Made by a program: the position numbers and the translations under genes
The notes under the pieces: generated by a model
What the model was told of the DNA's origin: nothing
Database searches by the model: none
The model's input: the letters and a program-made list of their open reading frames with translations, nothing else
Shown: positions 7,490 through 12,931 of the stretch, piece by piece
How positions within the stretch are numbered: position 1 is the stretch's first letter
Layout: each line of letters begins with the position of its first letter
Origin: JBOGZI01 sp050697275
GTDB taxonomy: Bacteria; Actinomycetota; Thermoleophilia; Solirubrobacterales; 70-9
Reading direction: 5' to 3'
DNA: 12,931 bases
Assembly: GCA_050697275.1 (NCBI GenBank)
Contig: JBOGZI010000014.1
Span: 1-12,931 of the forward strand

Positions 7490-7506
7490 GCGGCGAAAGG
7501 CGCCGC
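7490..7506 (+). repeat. Leader hairpin GCGGCG-N5-CGCCGC
   Basis: A 6-bp GC-only inverted repeat with a 5-nt loop in the predicted 5' leader of the first DGPF gene, between the promoter and the ribosome binding site. A closely similar hairpin occupies the matching place upstream of the third DGPF gene (9620-9634). There is no T-run, so it is not an intrinsic terminator. Confidence 0.5.
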
Positions 7507-7523
7507 AAGAGACTGGAGGAGCC

Positions 7524-7925
7524 ATGAAGTACCTGCTGACGTTCTACGGGCACGAGGGCGTAGAGCCCACGCCCGAGGAGATGAAAGAGGGCATGGAGCT
7601 CTGGAACGCGTTCGAGAACGAGGCTGTCGACGCCGGCGTGCTGATCGCTTGCGAGCCTCTGGAGGGGAGCGAGACGGCGACGACGATCCGCATCCCCGAG
7701 GACGGTGAGGCGACCCCCACCGACGGACCCTTCGCGGAGTCCAAGGAACAGCTCGGCGGCTTCTGCCTGCTCGAGTGCAAGGACCGCGAGGAGGCTCTGG
7801 AGTGGGCCGCCAAGGTCCCGCTCCGGCCGCGCGCCGGGCTGGAGGTGAGGGCCGTCCGGGATCTCTCGCCGTTCGGTCGCAAGAGCCCGACCGCGTCCCC
7901 CGTCAAGGCCCACGCCACGGCCTGA
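7524..7925 (+). CDS. DGPF-domain (YCII-related) protein 1
   Basis: A 133-residue protein of the DGPF branch of the YCII-related family, small ferredoxin-fold-like proteins of unproven activity that are genomically linked to ECF42 sigma factors. It opens with MKYLLTFYG and carries the name-giving motif in TDGPFAESKEQLGGF (66-80, DGPF at 67-70), followed by LLECKDREEALEW and a closing strand LEVRAVRD (106-113). ATG at 7524 is preceded by GGAGGA (7515-7520). The open frame further upstream (to 7323) is the antisense shadow of the SnoaL gene. First gene of the operon with a second DGPF gene (25-bp gap) and the sigma factor, behind the ECF42-type promoter. It may modulate the sigma factor or act as a small enzyme; neither can be decided here. 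Confidence 0.9.
   Translation: MKYLLTFYGHEGVEPTPEEMKEGMELWNAFENEAVDAGVLIACEPLEGSETATTIRIPEDGEATPTDGPFAESKEQLGGFCLLECKDREEALEWAAKVPLRPRAGLEVRAVRDLSPFGRKSPTASPVKAHATA
7719..7802 (+). repeat. DGPF-core direct repeat, copy 1 (others at 8152-8235 and 9891-9974)
   Basis: The 28-codon DGPF core is repeated in all three paralogous genes with high nucleotide identity, including runs such as TTCGCGGAGTC and CTCGAGTGCAAGGA. Conserved codon choice across copies suggests fairly recent duplication or gene conversion as well as protein-level constraint. Confidence 0.6.
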
Positions 7926-7950
7926 AGACCCGAGGAGAAGGAGGAAGACG

Positions 7951-8352
7951 ATGAAGTATCTGCTCGCGCTGATCTCGGAGGAGGGGGGCATGGAGGACGC
8001 CTCCCCCGAGGAGATGAAGGCCGTGATGGACCGCTGGGACGCCTACAGCAAGGAGACGGTCAACAACGGGGCGTTTCTAGCCGGCGAGGGCCTGCAGCCC
8101 AGCGCCACCGCCTCGACCGTGAAGATCGAGGAGGGTAAGGAGCCGAGCGTCACCGACGGCCCGTTCGCGGAGTCGAAGGAGCAGCTCGGCGGCTTCTACC
8201 TGCTCGAGTGCAAGGATCTGGACGAGGCGCTCGAGTACGCCAAGAAGATCCCGTACCAGAACGGATCGGTCGAGGTCCGGCCCGTGATGGACTACTCGGA
8301 GTTCGGCTACGAGAGCCCGGCCGAGGCCGCGGCCAAGGCCACCGCGTCATAG
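7951..8352 (+). CDS. DGPF-domain (YCII-related) protein 2
   Basis: A 133-residue DGPF/YCII-related protein and paralogue of its upstream neighbour: MKYLLALIS opening, GEGLQPSATASTVKI (45-59), DGPF at 69-72 in TDGPFAESKEQLGGF, then LLECKDLDEALEYAKKIP and VEVRPVMDYSEFG (108-120). ATG at 7951 is preceded by AAGGAGG (7938-7944) at 6 nt spacing. Its TAG stop (8350-8352) overlaps the most plausible start of the sigma gene (ATA at 8349), and the sigma frame is -1 relative to this one. DGPF domains fused to sigma-70-type domains are known in other bacteria, so the junction deserves attention. Function is unknown; association with ECF42 sigma factors is the family's best-known trait. Confidence 0.92.
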   Translation: MKYLLALISEEGGMEDASPEEMKAVMDRWDAYSKETVNNGAFLAGEGLQPSATASTVKIEEGKEPSVTDGPFAESKEQLGGFYLLECKDLDEALEYAKKIPYQNGSVEVRPVMDYSEFGYESPAEAAAKATAS

Positions 8353-9587
8353 GAGCGTCCTCCGATCAGCTCGTCGACCGCCTGTTCCGGCATGAGTCCG
8401 GGCGGGCGGTCGCGAGCCTGATCCGGGTCCTCGGGGACTTCGATCTCGCCGAGGAGGCGGTGCAGGAGGCATTCGTCGTCGCGCTGGAGCGCTGGCCCGG
8501 CGAGGGGGTGCCGGACAACCCCGGCGCCTGGATCACCCGGGTCGCCCGCAACAAGGCGATCGACCGGCTGCGGCGCGAGAAGACCCTCCAGGTGAAGACG
8601 GAGGTCCTGGCGGGTCTGGAGGCGCTCGCGCCGAGCTCCGAGGAGCTGGAGGCGGAGGCCGAGCCGGAGATGCCCGACGATCGGCTGCGCCTGATCTTCA
8701 CCTGCTGCCATCCGGCCCTGCGGCCGCAGGCGCGGGTCGCCCTCACCCTGCGCACGCTCGGCGGCCTCACCACCGCGGAGATCGCCAGCGCCTTCCTCAC
8801 CTCCGAGGCGACCATGGCGCAGCGGCTGGTTCGCGCCAAGGCGAAGATCCGCGAGGCCAACATCCCCTACGAGGTGCCCTCGGCCGAGCAGCTGCCGGAG
8901 CGGCTGACCTCGGTGCTGGCGACGCTCTACCTGATCTTCAACGAGGGCTACTTCGCCTCCGGCTCCGAGGCGCTGATCCGCACCGAGCTGGCCGACGAGG
9001 CGATCCGGCTGACGCGGGTCCTGGTCGAGATCCTCCCCGACTCCGAGGCGCGGGCGCTGCTCGCCTTGATGCTGTTGCAGCACTCGCGCCGGGAGGCGAG
9101 GCTGGACGAGGCGGGGGAGATGGTGCTGCTGGAGGACCAGGACCGCTCGCTCTGGGACCGCGCCCAGATCGAGGAGGGGCTGGCGCTGATCGAGAGCCTC
9201 GAGGCGGTGATCGGGCCGTACTCGATCCAGGCGAGGATCGCCGCCGAGCACGCCCGGGCCGAGCGTGCGGAGGAGACCGACTGGCGCCGCATCGGCCTGC
9301 TCTACGGGCAGCTGCGCCGGATCCAGCCGTCGCCGGTGATCGAGCTCAACCGCGCGATCGCGGTGGCGATGGACGAGGGTCCCGAGGCGGGCCTGGAGCT
9401 GATCGAGGCGATCGAGGGCCTGGACCGCTACGCGCCCTTTCACGTCAGCCGCGCCGACCTTCTGCAGCGCCTCGGCCGCGACGCCGAGGCCGCCGCCGCA
9501 TACCGCCGCGGCCTCGAGCTCAGCAGCAACCCGGTGCAACGCGCCTTTCTCGAGCGCCGGATCGAGGAGCTCGGCAAAAACGTCTAG
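8349..9587 (+). CDS. ECF42-like sigma factor with C-terminal TPR-like extension
   Basis: RNA polymerase sigma factor of the extracytoplasmic-function class. Numbered from the codon at 8349 (412 residues): sigma region 2 at about 6-78 (LIRVLGDFDLAEEAVQEAF at 24-42, WITRVARNKAIDRLRR at 61-76), the subgroup-typical MPDDRLRLIFTCCHPAL (108-124), and region 4 at about 126-172 (GGLTTAEIASAFL, helix-turn-helix). A long helical extension (about 180-410) replaces the usual anti-sigma partner; its end (RADLLQRLGRDAEAAAAYRRG) is TPR-like. This matches ECF42, whose activity is thought to be controlled through the extension. No anti-sigma gene is nearby. The start is uncertain: no in-frame ATG, GTG or TTG lies between the GTG at 8208, deep in the DGPF gene, and region 2. 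ATA at 8349 overlaps the upstream TAG, with AAGG 10 nt before it. Confidence 0.88.
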   Translation: MGASSDQLVDRLFRHESGRAVASLIRVLGDFDLAEEAVQEAFVVALERWPGEGVPDNPGAWITRVARNKAIDRLRREKTLQVKTEVLAGLEALAPSSEELEAEAEPEMPDDRLRLIFTCCHPALRPQARVALTLRTLGGLTTAEIASAFLTSEATMAQRLVRAKAKIREANIPYEVPSAEQLPERLTSVLATLYLIFNEGYFASGSEALIRTELADEAIRLTRVLVEILPDSEARALLALMLLQHSRREARLDEAGEMVLLEDQDRSLWDRAQIEEGLALIESLEAVIGPYSIQARIAAEHARAERAEETDWRRIGLLYGQLRRIQPSPVIELNRAIAVAMDEGPEAGLELIEAIEGLDRYAPFHVSRADLLQRLGRDAEAAAAYRRGLELSSNPVQRAFLERRIEELGKNV

Positions 9588-9606
9588 TGGGCTCCCTGCC
9601 TTCGTC
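9581..9606 (+). promoter_or_regulatory. Degenerate ECF42-type promoter of DGPF gene 3
   Basis: CGTCTA (9581-9586, 4 of 6 matches to TGTCGA), a 16-nt spacer, then CGTC (9603-9606) within TTCGTCGTTA, the same 10-mer as in the promoter at 7452-7478. The -35 block overlaps the last codon and stop of the sigma gene. The downstream half is a strong match and the upstream half a weak one, so activity is likely lower or depends on read-through from the sigma operon. Confidence 0.42.
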
Positions 9607-9619
9607 GTTACCGTGAAAG

Positions 9620-9634
9620 CGGCGAACGGCGCCG
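9620..9634 (+). repeat. Leader hairpin CGGCG-N5-CGCCG, sister of 7490-7506
   Basis: A 5-bp inverted repeat with loop AACGG in the leader of DGPF gene 3, within a stretch that aligns with the leader of DGPF gene 1 from the CGTC block onward. The two leaders then diverge. Confidence 0.45.
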
Positions 9635-9647
9635 GGTTGAAACGGGT

Positions 9648-9662
9648 GGCTCCTTCGGAGCC
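9648..9662 (+). repeat. Hairpin GGCTCC-TTC-GGAGCC before DGPF gene 3
   Basis: A perfect 6-bp inverted repeat with a 3-nt loop, 24 nt before the ATG at 9687 and just upstream of the ribosome binding site AAGAGGAGG. There is no U-run after it, so it is a poor intrinsic terminator. It could damp read-through from the sigma gene or protect the message end. Confidence 0.4.
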
Positions 9663-9686
9663 CCCTCGCATAAGAGGAGGCAGCAG

Positions 9687-10064
9687 ATGAAGTTCATGGT
9701 GTCCCTGATCACCGACGGGACTTACATGGAGCAGGCCACGCGTGAGCAGAGGAAGGAAATGGGCGGGCGAATGATGGAATTCATGGGGGAGCTCCGGGAT
9801 GCGGGCGTGCTTGTGGATCCCGGCGGCGCCCTGGCGCCGAGCGCCGACGCGAGGACGCTTCGCTACGGCACCGACGGCGAGGTGGTCGTCACCGACGGCC
9901 CCTTCGCGGAGTCGAAGGAGCAGATGGCCGGCTACATGATCCTCGAGTGCAAGGACCTCGACGAGGCTCTCGGCTGGCTGCGCAGGATGCCGGTCCGACG
10001 CAGCTCGGTCGAGCTGCGGCCGATCAGGGACCCTGCCGGAGGCGGCGAGGCCGAGAAGTCCTGA
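9687..10064 (+). CDS. DGPF-domain (YCII-related) protein 3
   Basis: A 125-residue DGPF/YCII-related protein. It opens MKFMVSLITDG, has an unusually Met-rich first helix (MGGRMMEFMGEL, 25-36), DGPF at 70-73 in TDGPFAESKEQMAGY, then LECKDLDEALGWLRRMP and VELRPIRD (108-115). ATG at 9687 is preceded by GAGGAGG about 7 nt upstream. It lies 99 bp after the sigma gene, with its own degenerate ECF42-type promoter and two leader hairpins, so it may be separately expressed. It is the most divergent of the three DGPF paralogues, although the DGPF core keeps strong nucleotide identity to the others. It converges on an acyl-CoA dehydrogenase gene with only 16 bp between stop codons. Confidence 0.9.
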   Translation: MKFMVSLITDGTYMEQATREQRKEMGGRMMEFMGELRDAGVLVDPGGALAPSADARTLRYGTDGEVVVTDGPFAESKEQMAGYMILECKDLDEALGWLRRMPVRRSSVELRPIRDPAGGGEAEKS

Positions 10065-10080
10065 CCGGGATGTGCTCGGG

Positions 10081-11289
10081 CTAGAGGCCGTAGGAGCGGC
10101 CGAGCACTTCGAGCATGATCTCGTCGGTGCCGGCCCCGATCCGGTTGAGGCGGGCGTCGCGGTAGGCGCGCTCGACCTCGTACTCCTTCATGTAGCCGTA
10201 GCCGCCGTGGATCTGGATCGCGTCGTCGCAGACCTCCTCGATCACCCGTGAGGCGTAGAGCTTCGCCTGGGTGATCTCGCGGACGGGGTACTCGCCGTTG
10301 TTGAAGCGCCAGGCGGTCGCGTAGACCATCTGTTTCGCCGCCTCGATCTTCACCGACATCTCGGCGAACTTGTGGCGGATCGCCTGGAACCGGCCGATCG
10401 GGCGGCCGAAGGCCTGACGCTCCTTGGCGTAGGTGAGGGTGCGCTCGAAGACGCGCTCGGCGCCCGAGACGCAGCCGATCGCTGCGACCAGCCGCTCTCC
10501 CTGGAGCTCCCAGGAGATGTGGTAGAAGCCCTTCCCCTCCTTCCCCAGCAGGTTCTCGGCGGGGACGCGGACGTCCTGGAAGGCGAGCTCGCCGGTGTCG
10601 GACGCGTGCATCCCCATCTTCTCCAGCTTGCGGGAGACGCTGAAACCCTCGACCTCCTTGCCGTCCTCGTCGCGGATGTCGACGATGAAGAGGCTGATCC
10701 CGTCGTGGCCGGCGTCCGGGTCGGTCTTCGCCACCAACACGATGTAGTTGGCGCGCAGCCCGTTGGTGATGAAGGTCTTGGAGCCGTTGATCACGTACTC
10801 GTCGCCGTCGCGCTTCGCCGTGGTGCGGATGCCGGCCACGTCAGAGCCGGCGCCGGGCTCGGTGATCCCGAGGCAGCTGATCAGCTCACCCTTGATCGAG
10901 GGGACCAGGTAGCGCTGCTTCTGCTCCTCGGTGCCGAGCAGGTGGATCGGCGGCGTCGCCATGTCGGTGTGGACGGCGAAGCCCATGTTGAGCCCGCCAC
11001 AGCCCGAGTAGCTCATCGCGTCCGCGCGGACCAGGGAGTAGTAGTAGTCGCCGCCCTGGCCGCCGTACTCCTCCGGGTAGCAGAGGCCGATGAAGCCGAG
11101 CTCCCCGGCGCGCTTCAGGATCGAGTCGGGCCAGGTCTTCTCCTCCCACTCGAAGCGGTTCGGGGTGCACTCCTTCAGCACCCAGGCCTTCATCGACTCG
11201 CGCAGGTCCTCGTGCTCCTGGGTGAAGATGAAGTGGTCGCGCTTGGCGCCGTGGTCGGGCTTGGGGACGGTCTCGGTCGCGGTGGCCAC
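10081..11289 (-). CDS. Acyl-CoA dehydrogenase (second, operator-controlled)
   Basis: FAD-dependent acyl-CoA dehydrogenase of 402 residues, a close paralogue of the enzyme at 5380-6558 (shared LEKMG-HASDTGEL, PIGRFQAIRHKFAEMSVKIE and QIHGGYGYM). ITEPGAGSD lies at 142-150 and KTFITNG at 171-177. As in its paralogue, the C-terminal Glu is absent (IGAGTDE, 384-390) and helix G supplies GERL with E265, the isovaleryl-CoA/long-chain pattern. GTG at 11289 was chosen because AAGGAG (11302-11297) sits 7 nt upstream; the extra 17 codons to 11340 read as Arg-rich noise over the leader. It is monocistronic in this window and divergent from the P450. Its promoter contains a palindrome likely bound by a repressor, so expression is probably induced by a substrate-derived ligand. 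The acyl chain is unknown. Confidence 0.93.
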   Translation of the reverse strand: MATATETVPKPDHGAKRDHFIFTQEHEDLRESMKAWVLKECTPNRFEWEEKTWPDSILKRAGELGFIGLCYPEEYGGQGGDYYYSLVRADAMSYSGCGGLNMGFAVHTDMATPPIHLLGTEEQKQRYLVPSIKGELISCLGITEPGAGSDVAGIRTTAKRDGDEYVINGSKTFITNGLRANYIVLVAKTDPDAGHDGISLFIVDIRDEDGKEVEGFSVSRKLEKMGMHASDTGELAFQDVRVPAENLLGKEGKGFYHISWELQGERLVAAIGCVSGAERVFERTLTYAKERQAFGRPIGRFQAIRHKFAEMSVKIEAAKQMVYATAWRFNNGEYPVREITQAKLYASRVIEEVCDDAIQIHGGYGYMKEYEVERAYRDARLNRIGAGTDEIMLEVLGRSYGL

Positions 11290-11345
11290 TGATCTTCTCC
11301 TTGCTCGCGGACGGGGCTGACCACGCCTGTGGCGCGGCAAAGTGA

Positions 11346-11374
11346 ATAGTAGGACCTCCTACTTCCTACCGCAA
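11346..11374 (-). promoter_or_regulatory. Promoter of the second acyl-CoA dehydrogenase gene
   Basis: On the minus strand TTGCGG (11374-11369), a 17-nt spacer and TACTAT (11351-11346, fitting the actinobacterial TANNNT). Transcription would start near 11339, giving a leader of about 50 nt before the GTG at 11289. The spacer is almost filled by an inverted repeat. Confidence 0.5.
11348..11363. promoter_or_regulatory. Palindromic operator AGTAGGA-CC-TCCTACT
   Basis: A perfect 7-bp inverted repeat with a 2-bp centre lies between the predicted -35 and -10 and overlaps the -10, where a bound repressor would block polymerase. A third half-site, TCCTAC (11364-11369), follows directly, so GTAGGA/TCCTAC occurs three times in 21 bp. 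Size and position suit a TetR-family dimer, but I do not recognise the specific operator, and no regulator gene lies in the window. Confidence 0.55.
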
Positions 11375-11473
11375 CCGCCGGGTCGGCTGGTCGGGCACGC
11401 CCAGGACAAGGGGCCGCCACCGTCGTCCAGAAGATGTGCGGGAATCCCTGCCTCGGTACCCCAATTTTCACGA

Positions 11474-11502
11474 TAGGCAGGCGCGGCTTTCGTGACTAGG
11501 AT
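11474..11502 (+). promoter_or_regulatory. Possible promoter of the P450 gene
   Basis: TAGGCA (11474-11479), a 17-nt spacer and TAGGAT (11497-11502), the latter a common actinobacterial housekeeping -10. The implied transcription start near 11509 leaves about 26 nt before the GTG at 11535. Between this site and the operator at 11348-11363 (about 11370-11473) I see no gene or clear repeat. Confidence 0.4.
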
Positions 11503-11534
11503 CGACTGAAGCGCAACGGGGAGGCGTAGCTGCG

Positions 11535-12931
11535 GTGAAAATCAGGAGGGAGAGCGTCAACGGGAACGAAGCCGGTCGGGTGCCCCCTGGCCCCTCCACC
11601 CCCGGAGCGGTTCAGACCCTGCAATGGATGTACCGGCCGATCCCCTTCATGGAGCGCTGCCGGGACAGATACGGGCCGATCTTCTCGATCCGCCTCGGTC
11701 CCTCGGGGCACGTCTTCGTGATCTCCGACCCGGCCGCGGCAAAGCAGGTGCTGACCGCCGACCCGGAGTTCTTTCGTGCCGGCGATACCAACGGCATCTT
11801 CAAGGACGTCGTCGGCAACCACTCGATCCTGGTCATGGACGGGCCAGAGCACCTCCATCACCGCCGCATCCTGCTTCCGGTTGTCGGACGGCACGCGGAG
11901 CGTTATCGCGAGCTGATCGCAGAGGTCGCCCGCGGCCGAGTCGCCACCTGGGAGCCTGGAACGGAGATCAGGCTCTTGGGCGAGATGGAGGCGATCTCCT
12001 TCGAGGTGATGATGCGAATCGCGATGGGGTCGGACGGGACCAGCGAGCGTGAGGCGCAGCTGCGGACACTCATCCCCCAGATGATGGACCGCTGCGAGTC
12101 GGCGTTCACCCTGATTCCCTGGTTCCGGCACGAGCTGGGCGGGATCACGCCCTACGCGAGGCTGATGCGGTTCATCGAGGGCATCGACGAGATCCTCTAC
12201 GAGGCGATCGCGGAGCGCCGAAAAGATCCCCTCGTCCAAGTCCGCGAGGACGCACTCTCACTGCTGGTGCGCGCCACCTATGACGACGGGGCGCCGCTCG
12301 AGGATCGGGTCATCCGCGACGAGCTGCTGACCATGTTGATGGCGGGCTACGAGACGACCACCGCGGGTCTCACCTGGGCGTTCGAGCGCCTGTTGCGCTC
12401 ACCCGAGAAGCTCGAGCGCCTTACAGATGAGCTCGAGGCGGGTGATGAGTCCTACCTGATGGCCGTGGTCAAGGAAACGCTTCGCCGGCGGCCGGTGATT
12501 CCGATCGCGGCGCGCAAGGCGTCGATGCCGATCGAGCTCCTCGGCTACACGCTTCCGGCCGGCTCCGTGCTGATGGTCTCGATCTACCTGATCCACGGCG
12601 ATCCGGAGATCTATCCGGATCCGAAGGAGTTCCGGCCCGAGCGCTTCCTCGACTCCGACCCGAAGGGCACCGAGGGCGGGGCGTGGATCCCGTTCGGAGG
12701 GGGGATCCGGCGCTGCCTCGGCGCCTCCCTCGCCCAGTACGAGCTGGCGGTGGTGATCCGAACCGTGCTCGAGGAGGCCCGGCTGAGTGCGATCGGCGAG
12801 GAGGACGAGCCGGTGGCCCGCCGCCGTTTCACCTTGTCGCCAGGTGGTCAGGGCAGGGTCCTGGTGGAGGAGGTATCGCCAGGAGCGACCAAGCCGGCCG
12901 GCTCGCAGCGATTCCGTGCCCCGAGCAGAGC
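11535..12931 (+). CDS. Cytochrome P450 (C-terminus cut by window end)
   Basis: Heme-thiolate monooxygenase; the frame stays open to the window edge (465 codons), so the 3' end is missing, but all core motifs are present. They are the proline-rich start VPPGPSTPG, the C-helix region GPEHLHHRR, the I-helix oxygen-activation motif AGYETTT (from A270), the K-helix ExxR as ETLR (E314, R317), and the heme-binding FGGGIRRCLG (387-396) with cysteine ligand C394. It is soluble, with no N-terminal membrane anchor. The start is GTG at 11535 with GGGGAGG 11 nt upstream; GTG at codon 16 (11580) is an alternative that begins right at the proline-rich segment. Needs a separate ferredoxin and reductase, not seen here. 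Divergent from the acyl-CoA dehydrogenase gene across 245 bp. Substrate and CYP family are not assignable by eye; a hydrophobic substrate is inferred. Confidence 0.92.
   Translation, partial: MKIRRESVNGNEAGRVPPGPSTPGAVQTLQWMYRPIPFMERCRDRYGPIFSIRLGPSGHVFVISDPAAAKQVLTADPEFFRAGDTNGIFKDVVGNHSILVMDGPEHLHHRRILLPVVGRHAERYRELIAEVARGRVATWEPGTEIRLLGEMEAISFEVMMRIAMGSDGTSEREAQLRTLIPQMMDRCESAFTLIPWFRHELGGITPYARLMRFIEGIDEILYEAIAERRKDPLVQVREDALSLLVRATYDDGAPLEDRVIRDELLTMLMAGYETTTAGLTWAFERLLRSPEKLERLTDELEAGDESYLMAVVKETLRRRPVIPIAARKASMPIELLGYTLPAGSVLMVSIYLIHGDPEIYPDPKEFRPERFLDSDPKGTEGGAWIPFGGGIRRCLGASLAQYELAVVIRTVLEEARLSAIGEEDEPVARRRFTLSPGGQGRVLVEEVSPGATKPAGSQRFRAPSR

Noticed and set aside
7323..7523. N-terminal extension of DGPF protein 1 to 7323
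   Set aside because: The extension is antisense to the SnoaL gene and crosses the predicted promoter; ATG at 7524 has a good ribosome binding site and the family's MKYLL start.
8330..8352. Slippery heptamer for a programmed -1 frameshift into the sigma gene
   Set aside because: No X-XXY-YYZ heptamer was found before the TAG; the frameshift idea rests only on the missing start codon and known domain fusions.
8307..9671. Minus-strand 454-codon frame antisense to the sigma factor
   Set aside because: The composition is a mirror of GC-rich coding sequence, with no motifs; the sense frame has complete sigma regions 2 and 4.
11543..11548. AGGAGG as ribosome binding site for a later P450 start
   Set aside because: No in-frame ATG, GTG or TTG lies within 5-12 nt downstream; the next, GTG at 11580, is too far.

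Overview
The window is GC-rich DNA with strong G/C preference at third codon positions, tightly packed short operons and many GTG starts. Together with MMPL exporters, an ECF42-like sigma factor with DGPF (YCII-related) partners, paired acyl-CoA dehydrogenases and a cytochrome P450, this points to a high-GC actinobacterium. A Thermoleophilia/Solirubrobacterales-type soil lineage is my best guess, from general protein flavour only. No rRNA, tRNA, insertion sequence, integrase or CRISPR array was seen.

Layout. (1) 13-4365, minus strand: two tandem MMPL/RND-superfamily membrane transporters (upstream gene 2206-4365, downstream gene 13-2163). (2) 4514-5383, plus: a PfkB/ribokinase-family sugar kinase. 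(3) 5380-7420, minus: an operon of two SnoaL/NTF2-like small proteins and an acyl-CoA dehydrogenase, joined by stop/start overlaps. (4) 7524-10064, plus: three DGPF/YCII proteins around one ECF42-like sigma factor with a long C-terminal extension and no anti-sigma gene. (5) 10081-11289, minus: a second acyl-CoA dehydrogenase, with a near-perfect palindrome inside its promoter. (6) 11535 to the window end, plus: a cytochrome P450 that runs off the edge.

How the parts may work together. The main observation is a two-block promoter motif, TGTCGA-N17-CGTC, found with identical spacing upstream of the first DGPF gene (plus strand, 7452-7478) and upstream of the MMPL pair (minus strand, 4429-4403). 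A degenerate copy precedes the third DGPF gene. It matches what I recall of the ECF42 promoter consensus (TGTCGA at -35, CGA/TC at -10). The sigma factor may therefore control its own operon and the exporter pair 3 kb away. The two acyl-CoA dehydrogenase genes and the P450 lack this motif. The acyl-CoA dehydrogenase at 10081-11289 instead appears to be under a repressor that binds the palindrome.

A second oddity is the sigma gene's start. The reading frame has no ATG, GTG or TTG where ECF42 proteins normally begin. The best-placed codon is ATA, overlapping the TAG stop of the preceding DGPF gene, and one substitution would restore a normal overlapping start. An unusual start, a -1 frameshift fusion or a sequence error are all possible.
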